From NCBI GenBank assembly GCA_965219925.1, contig OZ244795.1, forward strand, positions 2,046,001 to 2,110,000: a stretch of DNA of 64,000 bases. The letters run 5' to 3'. Origin of the DNA: Bin87 sp965219925 (lineage in GTDB: Bacteria > Chloroflexota > Dehalococcoidia > Lucifugimonadales > UBA3495). Below, in pieces: positions 32,433-40,209 of the stretch. Every line of letters begins with the position of its first letter. Position 1 is the stretch's first letter. A program made the position numbers and the translations under genes. The notes below the pieces were generated by a model that was not told the DNA's origin, searched no databases, and worked only from the letters and a program-made list of their open reading frames with translations.

Positions 32433-33842
32433 ATGGCCACGGCTTCGGCGCCGCCGAGCAACTACTTCGCACGGAAAGCGTATCGATTCCTTGCCGCGCT
32501 GGTGTTTCGCGATTTTCGATTCCTGGCGGTGGCAACGCTGTGCAGCGGCAGCGGAGCCTGGGCCCTGATCGTAGCGCGCGGCTCGTGGGTGTTTGGCATC
32601 CCTGAGCTGGAGGCGAACGCGGGCCTTTGGGTGGGGCTCATTACTTTTGCGGCGATGTCGCCGCGGTTCTTTGCCACACCGTTCATCGGGTATCTGGCGG
32701 ACAAAGTAACGCGGAAACGGCTCCTTCAGTGGGTATATCTGCTACAGCTGTCGCAGGCGGCGGTGATGGCCGTGCTGGTGATGGTGGGCATCGCGAATCC
32801 CTGGTACGTAGTAGCACTGGCGGTGGTCAACGGCACGCTGCGAGCCACACAACAAACAGCGGCCCAATCCCTCGCGCCAAACCTGGTGGACCGCGAGCGG
32901 CTGCCCAACGCGGTAGCTTTGAACGAAGCGATGCAGCAGGGCTCGCGGGCAGTCGGCCCGGCGATTCTACTGGCAGTCGCAGTAACGGTTGGCGCCGGCG
33001 CTTTGTCCGGGTCGGGCAGCACGTTGTTCAGCATTCAATCTTTGGTGTTTACCCTGGGCACGTCTGCCATCGTGTTTTGGGCCTGCGCCGCGTTCTATCT
33101 GGTTGCGCTGATTTCGTCGCTGAACATCAGAACCGTATCTACCGGCAATATCGACCGCCGGCGCAGTTTTTGGGCCAACACCGCGGCCGGATTTGCCTAC
33201 GCATACAGCACGCCGCTCGTTTTCGGCATTATCCTGATGGCGGTAGCTCACTGTGTGCTGGTCATGTCCTTTGAATCCATGCTGCCGCCGCTGGCTCGGG
33301 AAAAACTATCTCCGGATGGCATAACCTTTAGCCAAAACGACGTGTACGCCCTGATGACTGCGCTGGGCATTGGAGCGCTGTTTTCATCCATATTTATCGG
33401 CGGGATAGTGAGCCACATTACCCGGGGGCGTATGTTCCTGGTGTTGGGATTCACCAGCAGCCTGACGCCCATTGGGTTGGGTCTTTCAGCTCAGACCGGC
33501 GTATCCATGATCGCCGCCGTGCTCATGGGCTTGGGCACCGCCGGATTTATGACGATTACCCACACCATCATTCAGTCGGTGGTGCCTGATGAAATACGGG
33601 GACGGGTAGCGTCCGTTTACTCGATGCACGTCGGCGGCAGCATGGCTTTCGCCAACCTGCTGTATGGCCGCCTGGCCGACTCGTTCTCCGCTGGCTATGT
33701 CATGGCGGTAGTAGGCGCCGCTTTTACCCTGGTGGTCTTAGGCACCCTCATCGGTAGCGGGTTCTGGCGTGGTATCTACCTGCGCGGTGAGGCCCGCCCG
33801 GTGGTCGCCGCAGCTGCGGCCGGCGCCGGTGATGACGATTAG
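32433..33842 (+). CDS. MFS transporter (enterobactin-exporter-like group)
   Basis: A 469-residue major-facilitator protein with about 12 hydrophobic segments. The loop 2-3 signature appears as GYLADKVTRKRLLQ and the second-half equivalent as IGGIVSHITRGRMFL. Segments such as NGTLRATQQTAAQSLAPNLVDRERLPNAVALNEAMQQGSRAVGPAI place it with the EntS/MFS_3 exporters that pump out siderophores, drugs or other small molecules. The substrate is unknown. GAGGTG precedes the ATG. It has its own promoter and a long leader with a strong hairpin. An aminotransferase gene follows 42 bp later. Confidence 0.87.
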   Translation: MATASAPPSNYFARKAYRFLAALVFRDFRFLAVATLCSGSGAWALIVARGSWVFGIPELEANAGLWVGLITFAAMSPRFFATPFIGYLADKVTRKRLLQWVYLLQLSQAAVMAVLVMVGIANPWYVVALAVVNGTLRATQQTAAQSLAPNLVDRERLPNAVALNEAMQQGSRAVGPAILLAVAVTVGAGALSGSGSTLFSIQSLVFTLGTSAIVFWACAAFYLVALISSLNIRTVSTGNIDRRRSFWANTAAGFAYAYSTPLVFGIILMAVAHCVLVMSFESMLPPLAREKLSPDGITFSQNDVYALMTALGIGALFSSIFIGGIVSHITRGRMFLVLGFTSSLTPIGLGLSAQTGVSMIAAVLMGLGTAGFMTITHTIIQSVVPDEIRGRVASVYSMHVGGSMAFANLLYGRLADSFSAGYVMAVVGAAFTLVVLGTLIGSGFWRGIYLRGEARPVVAAAAAGAGDDD

Positions 33843-33884
33843 CCACATCTGACCAAACCAAACCTTGGAACCCCGGTGTAATTA

Positions 33885-35207
33885 ATGCCGTTTGACGAAA
33901 CAGCCCGATACGTGGAAACCACCCCGCAATCCCGTGCAATCTGGGAGGAGGCGTGCCGCTACCTTCCGGATGGCGACAGCCGCAATTCCATCTTCTGGAA
34001 ACCCTATCCCATCTTCACCGAATCCGCGCAGGGAGCCATCGTCACCGACGCCGACGGGGTGGAGCGGCTGGATTTCATCAACACGATGACCACCATGATC
34101 CTGGGGCACGGGCCGGCGCCCGTCTTGAACGCGGTGCGCCAACAACTCGAATACGGTCTCGCCTACAATTCTCCCAATCGCCACCAGGTGGATCTGGCCA
34201 GAATTTTGTGCGAACGCATCCCGTCCTTTGAACGAGTGCGGTTCACCAATTCCGGCACCGAAGCCACGCTGAATACCATCCGCGCCGCCCGAGCCTTTAC
34301 CGGCCGAAGCAAATTAGCCAAGGTGGAGGGCGGGTACCACGGCACCCACGACGCTGTGATGGTGAGCCTGCGCATCGACCCCAGCACGGGAGGCGAGTAC
34401 GACAATCCTCAACCCGTTGCCTCCAGCGCCGGCCTGGCTGATGGAACACTGGAGCAGGCCGTAATCATCCCGTATAACGACGTGGAAGTGGCGCGAAAAA
34501 TCCTGGAAGCCAATCGCAATGAGCTGGCGGCGGTGATTGTGGAGCCGGTGATGGGATCCGTGGGGATGCTGCCGGCAGACCCGGAATATCTGCAAATGCT
34601 GCGGGATTTCGCCGATGACAGCGGAGCGCTTCTGATCTTTGATGAAGTGATTAGCTTTCGCGTGGCGTCCGGCGGAGCGCAGGAACATTACGGCGTAACC
34701 CCCGATATGACGTCGCTCGGCAAGATTATCGGCGGCGGTTTTCCAGTGGGCGCGTTCGGCGGCCGTTCCGACATAATGAGCCTGTACAGCCCTATCAACG
34801 GGCCGGTGGTGGCTCATGCCGGGACGTTCAACGCCAACCCGGTGACCATGGCGGCCGGTGTGGCGACCATGACCGAGTTGACGCCGACCGTGTATCGCCG
34901 TTTGGCCGAACTCGCAGAATTGCTGCGCCAGGGCGTCAGGATGGTCTGTTCTGAATTGGAACGGCCGGTTGTGGCCACCGGCATCGGCTCGCTGTTTGGA
35001 ATCCACTTCACCGACCAACCGATCCGCCACTATCGAGACATCGCAACTACCGACAAGGCGCTGGCGGAGCGGGTGTTTCTGGGGATGCTGAACGAGGGGT
35101 TTTTGCTGGCTCCGAATCTGGTGGGCGCAACGTCCATGGCCCTGGGCGAGGTTGAAGTGGACGCCTTCGTGCGGGCGTTTCGCCGGGTACTGACGCGTCA
35201 GACCTGA
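33885..35207 (+). CDS. Class III PLP-dependent aminotransferase (glutamate-semialdehyde-aminomutase-like)
   Basis: A 440-residue fold-type I PLP enzyme. Conserved segments are VRFTNSGTEATLNTIRAARAFTGR (phosphate binding), KVEGGYHGTHD, AAVIVEPVMGS, LIFDEVISFR and the Schiff-base Lys in TSLGKIIGGGFPVGAFGG. It resembles HemL and related aspartate-aminotransferase-family proteins, but the absence of other tetrapyrrole genes leaves the substrate open. It is probably co-transcribed with the MFS gene. A perfect-palindrome terminator follows. Confidence 0.88.
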   Translation: MPFDETARYVETTPQSRAIWEEACRYLPDGDSRNSIFWKPYPIFTESAQGAIVTDADGVERLDFINTMTTMILGHGPAPVLNAVRQQLEYGLAYNSPNRHQVDLARILCERIPSFERVRFTNSGTEATLNTIRAARAFTGRSKLAKVEGGYHGTHDAVMVSLRIDPSTGGEYDNPQPVASSAGLADGTLEQAVIIPYNDVEVARKILEANRNELAAVIVEPVMGSVGMLPADPEYLQMLRDFADDSGALLIFDEVISFRVASGGAQEHYGVTPDMTSLGKIIGGGFPVGAFGGRSDIMSLYSPINGPVVAHAGTFNANPVTMAAGVATMTELTPTVYRRLAELAELLRQGVRMVCSELERPVVATGIGSLFGIHFTDQPIRHYRDIATTDKALAERVFLGMLNEGFLLAPNLVGATSMALGEVEVDAFVRAFRRVLTRQT

Positions 35208-35240
35208 CCAACCTCCCGGCCAATTCCCAACCGAATGAAG

Positions 35241-35275
35241 AAGGGGCGACACCGGTGTCGCCCCTTTGGTTTTTC
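35241..35275. terminator. Bidirectional terminator
   Basis: AAGGGGCGACACC/GGTGTCGCCCCTT perfect palindrome followed by TGGTTTTT. It lies between the convergent aminotransferase and monooxygenase-like genes. Confidence 0.88.
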
Positions 35276-35296
35276 TCAATTCGCCATTCCGCGCGC

Positions 35297-35626
35297 TCAG
35301 TCTGCTGGAGGGCGCTTTTCCCACTTTTCGGGCACGGGATACACCGGTGTTGCAATCTTGCGGATGTTCTCGGTGGCGAACCAGTCGGCGCATTCTTCCC
35401 GCCACTTGATGAAATGCGGCGCGTTACGGTGCGCATCTACCGCCGCATCGTCCTCGTAGACTTCAAACAGGTGAATCTTGTTCTCGTCCTCGTTATCCTG
35501 GAGGACATCGAAGCGCAGGCAGCCCGGCTCATCGTTGTTGGAGCCGCGCGCGTCGCCCAGCATGGACGCCATGAACTGGTCTTTGAATCCGGGTTTGATG
35601 TTGATTTCGACAATCAGGGCAATCAT
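35297..35626 (-). CDS. Antibiotic-biosynthesis-monooxygenase (ABM) domain protein
   Basis: A 109-residue ferredoxin-like-fold protein: MIALIVEINIKPGFKDQFMASMLG..., EPGCLRFDVLQDNEDENKIHLFEVYEDDAAVDAHRNAPHFIKW. This is the YgiN/LsrG-type ABM family, small dimers that oxidise quinols or isomerise reactive compounds without cofactor. AAGGAGAT precedes the ATG at 35626; the longer frame upstream is not conserved. An extended -10 promoter lies at 35676-35684. Confidence 0.85.
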   Translation of the reverse strand: MIALIVEINIKPGFKDQFMASMLGDARGSNNDEPGCLRFDVLQDNEDENKIHLFEVYEDDAAVDAHRNAPHFIKWREECADWFATENIRKIATPVYPVPEKWEKRPPAD

Positions 35627-35675
35627 CGGTATCTCCTTGCCTTTGGTAGTGTCGGCAAATTGCAATGTCGCAGAG

Positions 35676-35684
35676 ATTATAGCA
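35676..35684 (-). promoter_or_regulatory. Extended -10 promoter of the ABM gene
   Basis: On the minus strand TGC-TATAAT, about 50 bp upstream of the start codon at 35626. Confidence 0.55.
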
Positions 35685-35724
35685 TCGACACCCACGCCCG
35701 GGACCGGCTGCCTTGCCTTTACCC

Positions 35725-35887
35725 CAGGGCAATCGCATTCTCATCTGGAGGCAACAACCAGCGTCTGAATTTGCGGTTGCCGAGGTTGAATACGTCTGGT
35801 CCAGCAAAGATTGAAGGCGGTTGACGTTGTGCCGGAACGGAATCCGGCTCCCCTACGCCCATTGTTTTTGAGAATGCGATTGCCCTG
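35725..35887. mobile_element. MITE with ISAs1-like ends (type A2)
   Basis: A 163-bp non-coding element with perfect 19-bp ends CAGGGCAATCGCATTCTCA and TGAGAATGCGATTGCCCTG. It is flanked by the perfect 10-bp duplication GCCTTTACCC at 35715-35724 and 35888-35897. The first 12 bases of its ends are identical to the ISAs1 element at 1954; the remainder differs, so it is a distinct subfamily. Confidence 0.9.
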
Positions 35888-35896
35888 GCCTTTACC

Positions 35897-36041
35897 CAGG
35901 GTCTTTCGGTTTTCCTCATGTCATTGCGAGCGCAGCGTGGCAATCTCGTCGCCGTAGCAATGATGGTTCCCCGGCACGTGCTCAACCTCAACGAGATTGC
36001 CACGTCGCTGCGCTCCTCGCAATGACAACCGAATGACCCTG
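35897..36041. mobile_element. Type B MITE-like element, copy 4
   Basis: CAGGGTCTTTCGGTTTTCC to AACCGAATGACCCTG with the standard hairpin. It is flanked by GCCTTTACC at 35888-35896 and 36043-36051, and is directly adjacent to the type A2 element on its left and a type C element on its right. Confidence 0.85.
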
Positions 36042-36050
36042 CGCCTTTAC

Positions 36051-36174
36051 CAGGGCCTTTTCAAAGTCCCCCAACCTCCGCTCATGGTGAGCTTGTCGAA
36101 CCATCGGCGACCGTCCTTCGACAGGCTCAGGACGAGCGGGTAGGGTCAACTCCCGTAACTTTGCAATCGTCCTG
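36051..36174. mobile_element. Type C MITE-like element, copy 2
   Basis: CAGGGCCTTTTCAAAG to CTTTGCAATCGTCCTG (12 of 16 positions match as inverted repeats). The inside contains CTCATGGTGAGCTTGTCGAA and CCTTCGACAGGCTCAGGACG. The next GCCTTTACCC copy is at 36175-36184, the fourth in the locus. Confidence 0.8.
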
Positions 36175-36269
36175 GCCTTTACCCAGGCGCTCAATTCGGG
36201 GTAGCGATAAGGCGCAGGTCGGTTGTAGAATGCCCCCAATACGCCCGTTTCAACCCGGAGGTAATCAAC

Positions 36270-36485
36270 ATGGCCGACATTCCAATTGTGTACACACTCA
36301 CCGTCTGCCCGGCCTGCGACCTGCTGCGAAATTCGTGGCGCAGGGAAGGCGTCCAATACGAGGAGCGGCGGGTGGATCAAAGCCAGGATACCCTGGACGA
36401 GGCGCTGGATTTCGGTGACACCGTTCCGATCATCGTTTGGCCCGATGGCCGGGTGGAAACAGGATTCCGCGGCTCACGCGGTTGA
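36270..36485 (+). CDS. Glutaredoxin-like protein
   Basis: A 71-residue thioredoxin-fold protein with the redox motif CPAC at residues 13-16 (YTLTVCPACDLLRNSW) and a TVPII segment supplying the cis-Pro region. It is about the size of NrdH/mycoredoxin-type glutaredoxins. CGGAGG precedes the ATG. A larger single-Cys thioredoxin-like gene follows 117 bp downstream. Confidence 0.82.
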   Translation: MADIPIVYTLTVCPACDLLRNSWRREGVQYEERRVDQSQDTLDEALDFGDTVPIIVWPDGRVETGFRGSRG

Positions 36486-36602
36486 GAGATTGGCTAACGG
36501 ACGGTCAGTCCGTTTCCAAACCACCAGAGTTCACGCCCTTGACAAAACAACCCTAAAAGGACCGTCGGCAACCCAGCGACGCGCAATTAGCGAGGTGCAA
36601 TT

Positions 36603-37187
36603 ATGGTACGAGAAACCAGCGTGGTGACTCCCGAGCGATACAGTGAGGGATTGACCTTCGATCAGTATATGGACACCATTAAAGTTAACAAGGCCCGTTT
36701 CGAGGAATACTACGCCAACGTGCAAGTGGCGCCGACGCAGGCGGAAGCGCTGCAGGCGCTGGTTGCCGCGGACGGCGGACCATCGCGCATGATGGTGATT
36801 GGCGAGGACTGGTGCGGCGACGTGGTGCGGGAGCTGCCCGTGTTGGCCCGAGTCGCAGAGGCCGCCGGTCTGGAGCTGCGTATTTTCCCTCGCGATGATA
36901 ACCATGACATCATGAACGAGTTCCTCAAAGAGGGACAGTACATGTCGATCCCGGTGGCCGTGTTCTACGACAAGGACCACGACTATATCTGTCACTGGAT
37001 CGAGCGCTCACAGGCGGCCAACCGGGAGCAGGGTGAAATCGAAGCCGCGATCCGCGCCGAGCAGCCCGATATCAACGACCAGGATTTCGGTCGTCAGCGG
37101 CGTGCCCGCACTTCCGCTCGCGCCGGCGACTGGCAGCAGGCCACAGTGGACGAACTGGTCGGAATCCTCCAGGAGCACCTGCACTAG
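36603..37187 (+). CDS. Thioredoxin-family protein with a single active-site Cys
   Basis: A 194-residue protein. After an N-terminal helical segment comes the thioredoxin-like core RMMVIGEDWCGDVVRELPVLARVAEAAGLELRIF, with MSIPVAVFYDKD carrying the cis-Pro. The active site reads WCGDV: the second Cys of the CxxC motif is absent. Related 'thioredoxin family' proteins also keep only this Cys, so it may act by a one-Cys mechanism or in binding rather than as a general reductase. A C-terminal basic segment (RQRRARTSARAG) is followed by a helix. Confidence 0.78.
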   Translation: MVRETSVVTPERYSEGLTFDQYMDTIKVNKARFEEYYANVQVAPTQAEALQALVAADGGPSRMMVIGEDWCGDVVRELPVLARVAEAAGLELRIFPRDDNHDIMNEFLKEGQYMSIPVAVFYDKDHDYICHWIERSQAANREQGEIEAAIRAEQPDINDQDFGRQRRARTSARAGDWQQATVDELVGILQEHLH

Positions 37188-37219
37188 CCCGCCGGTTAAA
37201 ACGTCAACACGTGCCGCGT

Positions 37220-37367
37220 GGCACGCGTATCCGCTCTAATCTGTCATTGTGAGGAGCGCAGCGGCGTGGCAATCTCGTTGAGGCTGAACACACGTCGACG
37301 AGCCGCCGTTGCTACGGCGACGAGATTGCGACGCTACGCTCGCAATGACAAAGTGGGTACGCATGAG
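37220..37367. mobile_element. Type F MITE-like element, copy 2
   Basis: The left end GGCACGCGTATCCGCTCT and right end AAAGTGGGTACGCATGAG correspond to the ends of the element at 10192. The inside is the GTCATTG...GTGGCAATCTCGTT hairpin. Flanks GTGCCGCGT (37211-37219) and GTGTCGCGT (37369-37377) match at 8 of 9 positions, an aged target duplication. Confidence 0.7.
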
Positions 37368-37387
37368 CGTGTCGCGTGGCTCAGATG

Positions 37388-37642
37388 TTACTCGGCAACC
37401 GGTTCCAGCGTGAACCGAAACTCCTCGATGACCGGGTTGGCCAGCAGTTGGTCGCACATTTCGGCCACCTCTGACGCTGCCCGGTCGGCATCATCCCCCG
37501 AGATTCTAACCTCCAGATATTTCCCGATCCGCACGTCCGACACATCGGCGTAGCCCAGGCTATGTAGCCCACCCATCACCGTAAGCCCTTGCGGGTCGTT
37601 GACGGTAGGTTTGAGGGTTACGTGAATGCGAGCCATGAACAC
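37388..37642 (-). CDS. purS: Phosphoribosylformylglycinamidine synthase subunit PurS
   Basis: An 84-residue small subunit of the three-part FGAM synthase (PurS-PurQ-PurL). The family pattern is ARIHVTLKPTVNDPQGLTVMGGLHSLGYADVSDVRIGKYLEVRI, followed by a helix and EEFRFTLEPV. I chose the GTG at 37642, nine bases after GGGAG; an ATG two codons later is also possible. purQ and purL are not next to it or elsewhere in the window. It is the most 3' gene of the minus-strand purine block. Confidence 0.92.
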   Translation of the reverse strand: MFMARIHVTLKPTVNDPQGLTVMGGLHSLGYADVSDVRIGKYLEVRISGDDADRAASEVAEMCDQLLANPVIEEFRFTLEPVAE

Positions 37643-37677
37643 GTTAGATATCTCCCGTTGATGCGTCGATTGCGGCC

Positions 37678-38424
37678 CTAGCTGCCGGACGATTGCATGA
37701 GGTCAATGCCCGTGGTGCAGGGCAAGCCGTTGGGGAATTCGGGGCCGGTGTTACCTGGATAATCTCGGAAAAACTTTGCAATGCGCTCGGCGTCCACCCC
37801 CATCATGCGGTCCAAAACTCCCCAGGCGGTGATGGCGACCATTCCCTCTGGGATCGCGTCGTAACGGCGCGCGATTGCGAACTCTTCAGCGAGCGGTATG
37901 GTGGACAGGGCGGCGCGCAACGCTTCGGTCCGGGCGGCGTCGGTGAAATTGTAACTGACGATAATGTTGCCGTGTTCCAGGTTGTGCACGAGCAGTTCAT
38001 CCGGCAGATTGTGGGTGAAAAACCCGCAGTTGCTCCATTGCGACCAGTGCGGGCCGGAGGTCGGCGGCACGGTGTTGTAGCCAGTGGGGAATATGTCGGT
38101 GAATTTCGATGGTCTCGGGAAGTGGCGGCGGGACTGCATGACTTCGGTGAGCAATGGACCGTCGGTAACCGCTGCCTCCGGCGCAGTTTCGGTGGGAATG
38201 GCCGGGGCGGTGGACGTTGGAGCGGTAGTGGGCAAGGGCGATGGTTCGATCACTGCGGGGGGTTCGGCAGTCTCGTCGGGAGCGCGGGTGTACCCGATGG
38301 CCATTGGCGTTGCCGTGTTTTCCGGCGGGGGTTGCGGCGTTACGGGCGCGGGGTTTTGGCACCCCAACAACGCAGCGGCAAACACTATCGCCATGACAGC
38401 GAAAGCCGTCGGCATTGACGTCAT
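37678..38424 (-). CDS. DUF3105 lipoprotein
   Basis: A 248-residue protein. The N-terminus MTSMPTAFAVMAIVFAAALLGC is a lipoprotein signal with lipobox Cys22. A Pro/Thr-rich linker to about residue 90 follows. The DUF3105 domain has PPTSGPHWSQWSNCGFF and LVHNLEHGNIIVSYN, with conserved His residues that could bind metal. The function of DUF3105 is unknown. It sits 13 bp downstream of a second DUF3105 gene, within the purine block. Confidence 0.82.
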   Translation of the reverse strand: MTSMPTAFAVMAIVFAAALLGCQNPAPVTPQPPPENTATPMAIGYTRAPDETAEPPAVIEPSPLPTTAPTSTAPAIPTETAPEAAVTDGPLLTEVMQSRRHFPRPSKFTDIFPTGYNTVPPTSGPHWSQWSNCGFFTHNLPDELLVHNLEHGNIIVSYNFTDAARTEALRAALSTIPLAEEFAIARRYDAIPEGMVAITAWGVLDRMMGVDAERIAKFFRDYPGNTGPEFPNGLPCTTGIDLMQSSGS

Positions 38425-38437
38425 GTTGTCCGCTCGA

Positions 38438-39226
38438 TCACGGACTCATCGAGCCGCCGGAAGTACAACGCTGGCCGACGTCGGGGAATTCTGGGCTCAG
38501 TCTCCCTGAATAGGCTTCGAAAAAGCGGGCGATGCGGTCTTTGTCGATCCCCGCGATGTCATCGGAGACGCTCCATCGGTCGATGATTCCCCAGGTGGTC
38601 AAGGCTATGTCGCCTTCGTCGATGGCGTCATAAGGACGGGCTACGCCCCAGGAGTCGGTCAGGTCGATGTCGTCAAAAGCCTGCCTCAGTTCATCGATCT
38701 GGGTCTGTTCGGCTAGGTTGTAACTGAGAACGATGTTGCCGTGTTCCATGTTGTGGACGATGTTTTCGTCCGGAACCGGGTCGGTAAAGAATCCGCAACT
38801 GACCCATTGGCCCCAGTGCCTTCCCGACGTTGGCGGGGTGGTCAGGTATCCCTCGGGTACGTGTTGCGTGATGAGATCACCAACCGGGAAGTGATCTCGG
38901 CTGGCGGTTACGTTTGCCACTTCCTCACCGATGCCCCTCACGTGTTCTGAGGCGTAGCCAATACCGTCGCCGCCGCCACCTCCGCCCAGTGGGATGCCGC
39001 CGATAGCGAAGCCGGCGATAACCAGCAGTGCGATTGCGGAGGAGGCAATCAGATACAGCCACCGTCTGGTCCGGCTGCGGTTGGCGCCGGTAGAAATGGG
39101 CTGCGTCCGTCGCGGCGCGGACGACCGCGGGCTTTCGGTGTTGCGAGCCGTGGAGCGGCGTGCCTGGGAGCGACGGGCTGCGGACCGCCGAGCAGCGGAG
39201 CGGCGTTGGTGGCGGGAAGGAGGCAT
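38438..39226 (-). CDS. DUF3105 membrane-anchored protein
   Basis: A 262-residue paralogue of the preceding gene product. A very basic Arg/Ala/Ser-rich cytoplasmic head (residues 1-55) precedes one transmembrane helix (about 56-78, WLYLIASSAIALLVIAGFAIGG). A short Gly run is followed by the DUF3105 domain with TPPTSGRHWGQWVSCGFF and VHNMEHGNIVLSYN. It starts six bases after purC ends, so it is probably co-transcribed with purC. The function is unknown. Confidence 0.82.
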   Translation of the reverse strand: MPPSRHQRRSAARRSAARRSQARRSTARNTESPRSSAPRRTQPISTGANRSRTRRWLYLIASSAIALLVIAGFAIGGIPLGGGGGGDGIGYASEHVRGIGEEVANVTASRDHFPVGDLITQHVPEGYLTTPPTSGRHWGQWVSCGFFTDPVPDENIVHNMEHGNIVLSYNLAEQTQIDELRQAFDDIDLTDSWGVARPYDAIDEGDIALTTWGIIDRWSVSDDIAGIDKDRIARFFEAYSGRLSPEFPDVGQRCTSGGSMSP

Positions 39227-39232
39227 ACAGTT

Positions 39233-40135
39233 TTAGAGCGATTGCCCGGTTAGCTGCTGGTAGGCTGCCAGGTAACGTTGCGAGGTGAGTTCTACCACAT
39301 CTTCCGGCAGCGCCGGCGCCGGAGGTTCCTGATTCCAGCCCTGAGCGGAAAGCCAGTCCCGTACGAACTGTTTGTCAAAATTGGGTTGGGACTTGCCGGG
39401 GGCGTAGCCGGCAGCATCCCAGAAGCGGCTGGAATCGGGTGTCAGCAATTCGTCGATGAGGATCAACTCGCCGTTGAGAGTGCCAAACTCCATCTTGGTA
39501 TCGGCAAGCACGATGCCCCGGTCTCGGGCGAAGTCGTGGGCGTGCAGATACACCGCGATGCTGGTGTCGGCAAGTTTTTGAGCCATCTCGGCCCCCACCA
39601 TATCAACCACTTCCTGATCGGTCATGTTTTCATCGTGGCCGGTTTCGGCTTTGGTAGTAGGTGTGAACAGCGGCTCCGGGAAACGGTCGCCCTCGACCAT
39701 ACCGGCCGGCATCGATTTTCCTGAAACCGTACCCTGGCGGCGATATTCTCCCCACGCCGATCCTGTGATGTATCCCCTCACGATGCACTCGATGTCGATG
39801 CGGTCGGCCTTCTTGACCACCATAGCCTGCCGCGCCACGTCGTCTTCCGCGTAGGATGGATGGGCGAAAACCGGATTGCCGGCGTAAACCTCGGCTTCGG
39901 GGGCATCGGCCAGGGCGATCAGGTGATTAGGCACGATGTGGCCAGTCTCGGCGAACCAGAAAGCAGACATCCGGTTGAGGACAGCGCCCTTGTTGGGGAT
40001 GCCGGTGGGCAACACCACGTCGAACGCCGAGATGCGGTCGGTGGCTATCATCAACAGCACGTCGTCGGTGAGCTGGTAGGTATCGCGGACTTTTCCCCGG
40101 TGCAGGCGATTGGGCATTCGTGATTCGATCAGCAT
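39233..40135 (-). CDS. purC: SAICAR synthase
   Basis: A 300-residue ATP-dependent ligase that joins CAIR and aspartate. Conserved segments are HRGKVRDTYQLTDDVLLMIATDRISAFDVVLP, PNKGAVLNRMSAFWF, DIECIVRGYITGSAWGEY, RGIVLADTKMEFG and LIDELLTPDSSRFWDAAGY. The size matches the longer (yeast-like) form. A 74-bp gap separates it from purB. Confidence 0.95.
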   Translation of the reverse strand: MLIESRMPNRLHRGKVRDTYQLTDDVLLMIATDRISAFDVVLPTGIPNKGAVLNRMSAFWFAETGHIVPNHLIALADAPEAEVYAGNPVFAHPSYAEDDVARQAMVVKKADRIDIECIVRGYITGSAWGEYRRQGTVSGKSMPAGMVEGDRFPEPLFTPTTKAETGHDENMTDQEVVDMVGAEMAQKLADTSIAVYLHAHDFARDRGIVLADTKMEFGTLNGELILIDELLTPDSSRFWDAAGYAPGKSQPNFDKQFVRDWLSAQGWNQEPPAPALPEDVVELTSQRYLAAYQQLTGQSL

Positions 40136-40209
40136 GGCAGGTTCCTGAACGTAAAGATGAGTGTGTAGGTTGATTGTCGAATGGTTGATTGGAGGACGAT
40201 TAAATTGGT

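Noticed and set aside
35715..36184. Four regularly repeated 9-10-mers, considered as a degenerate CRISPR array
   Set aside because: The repeats are too short and the intervening segments are long, unequal and each bounded by inverted repeats. Target-site duplications explain them better.
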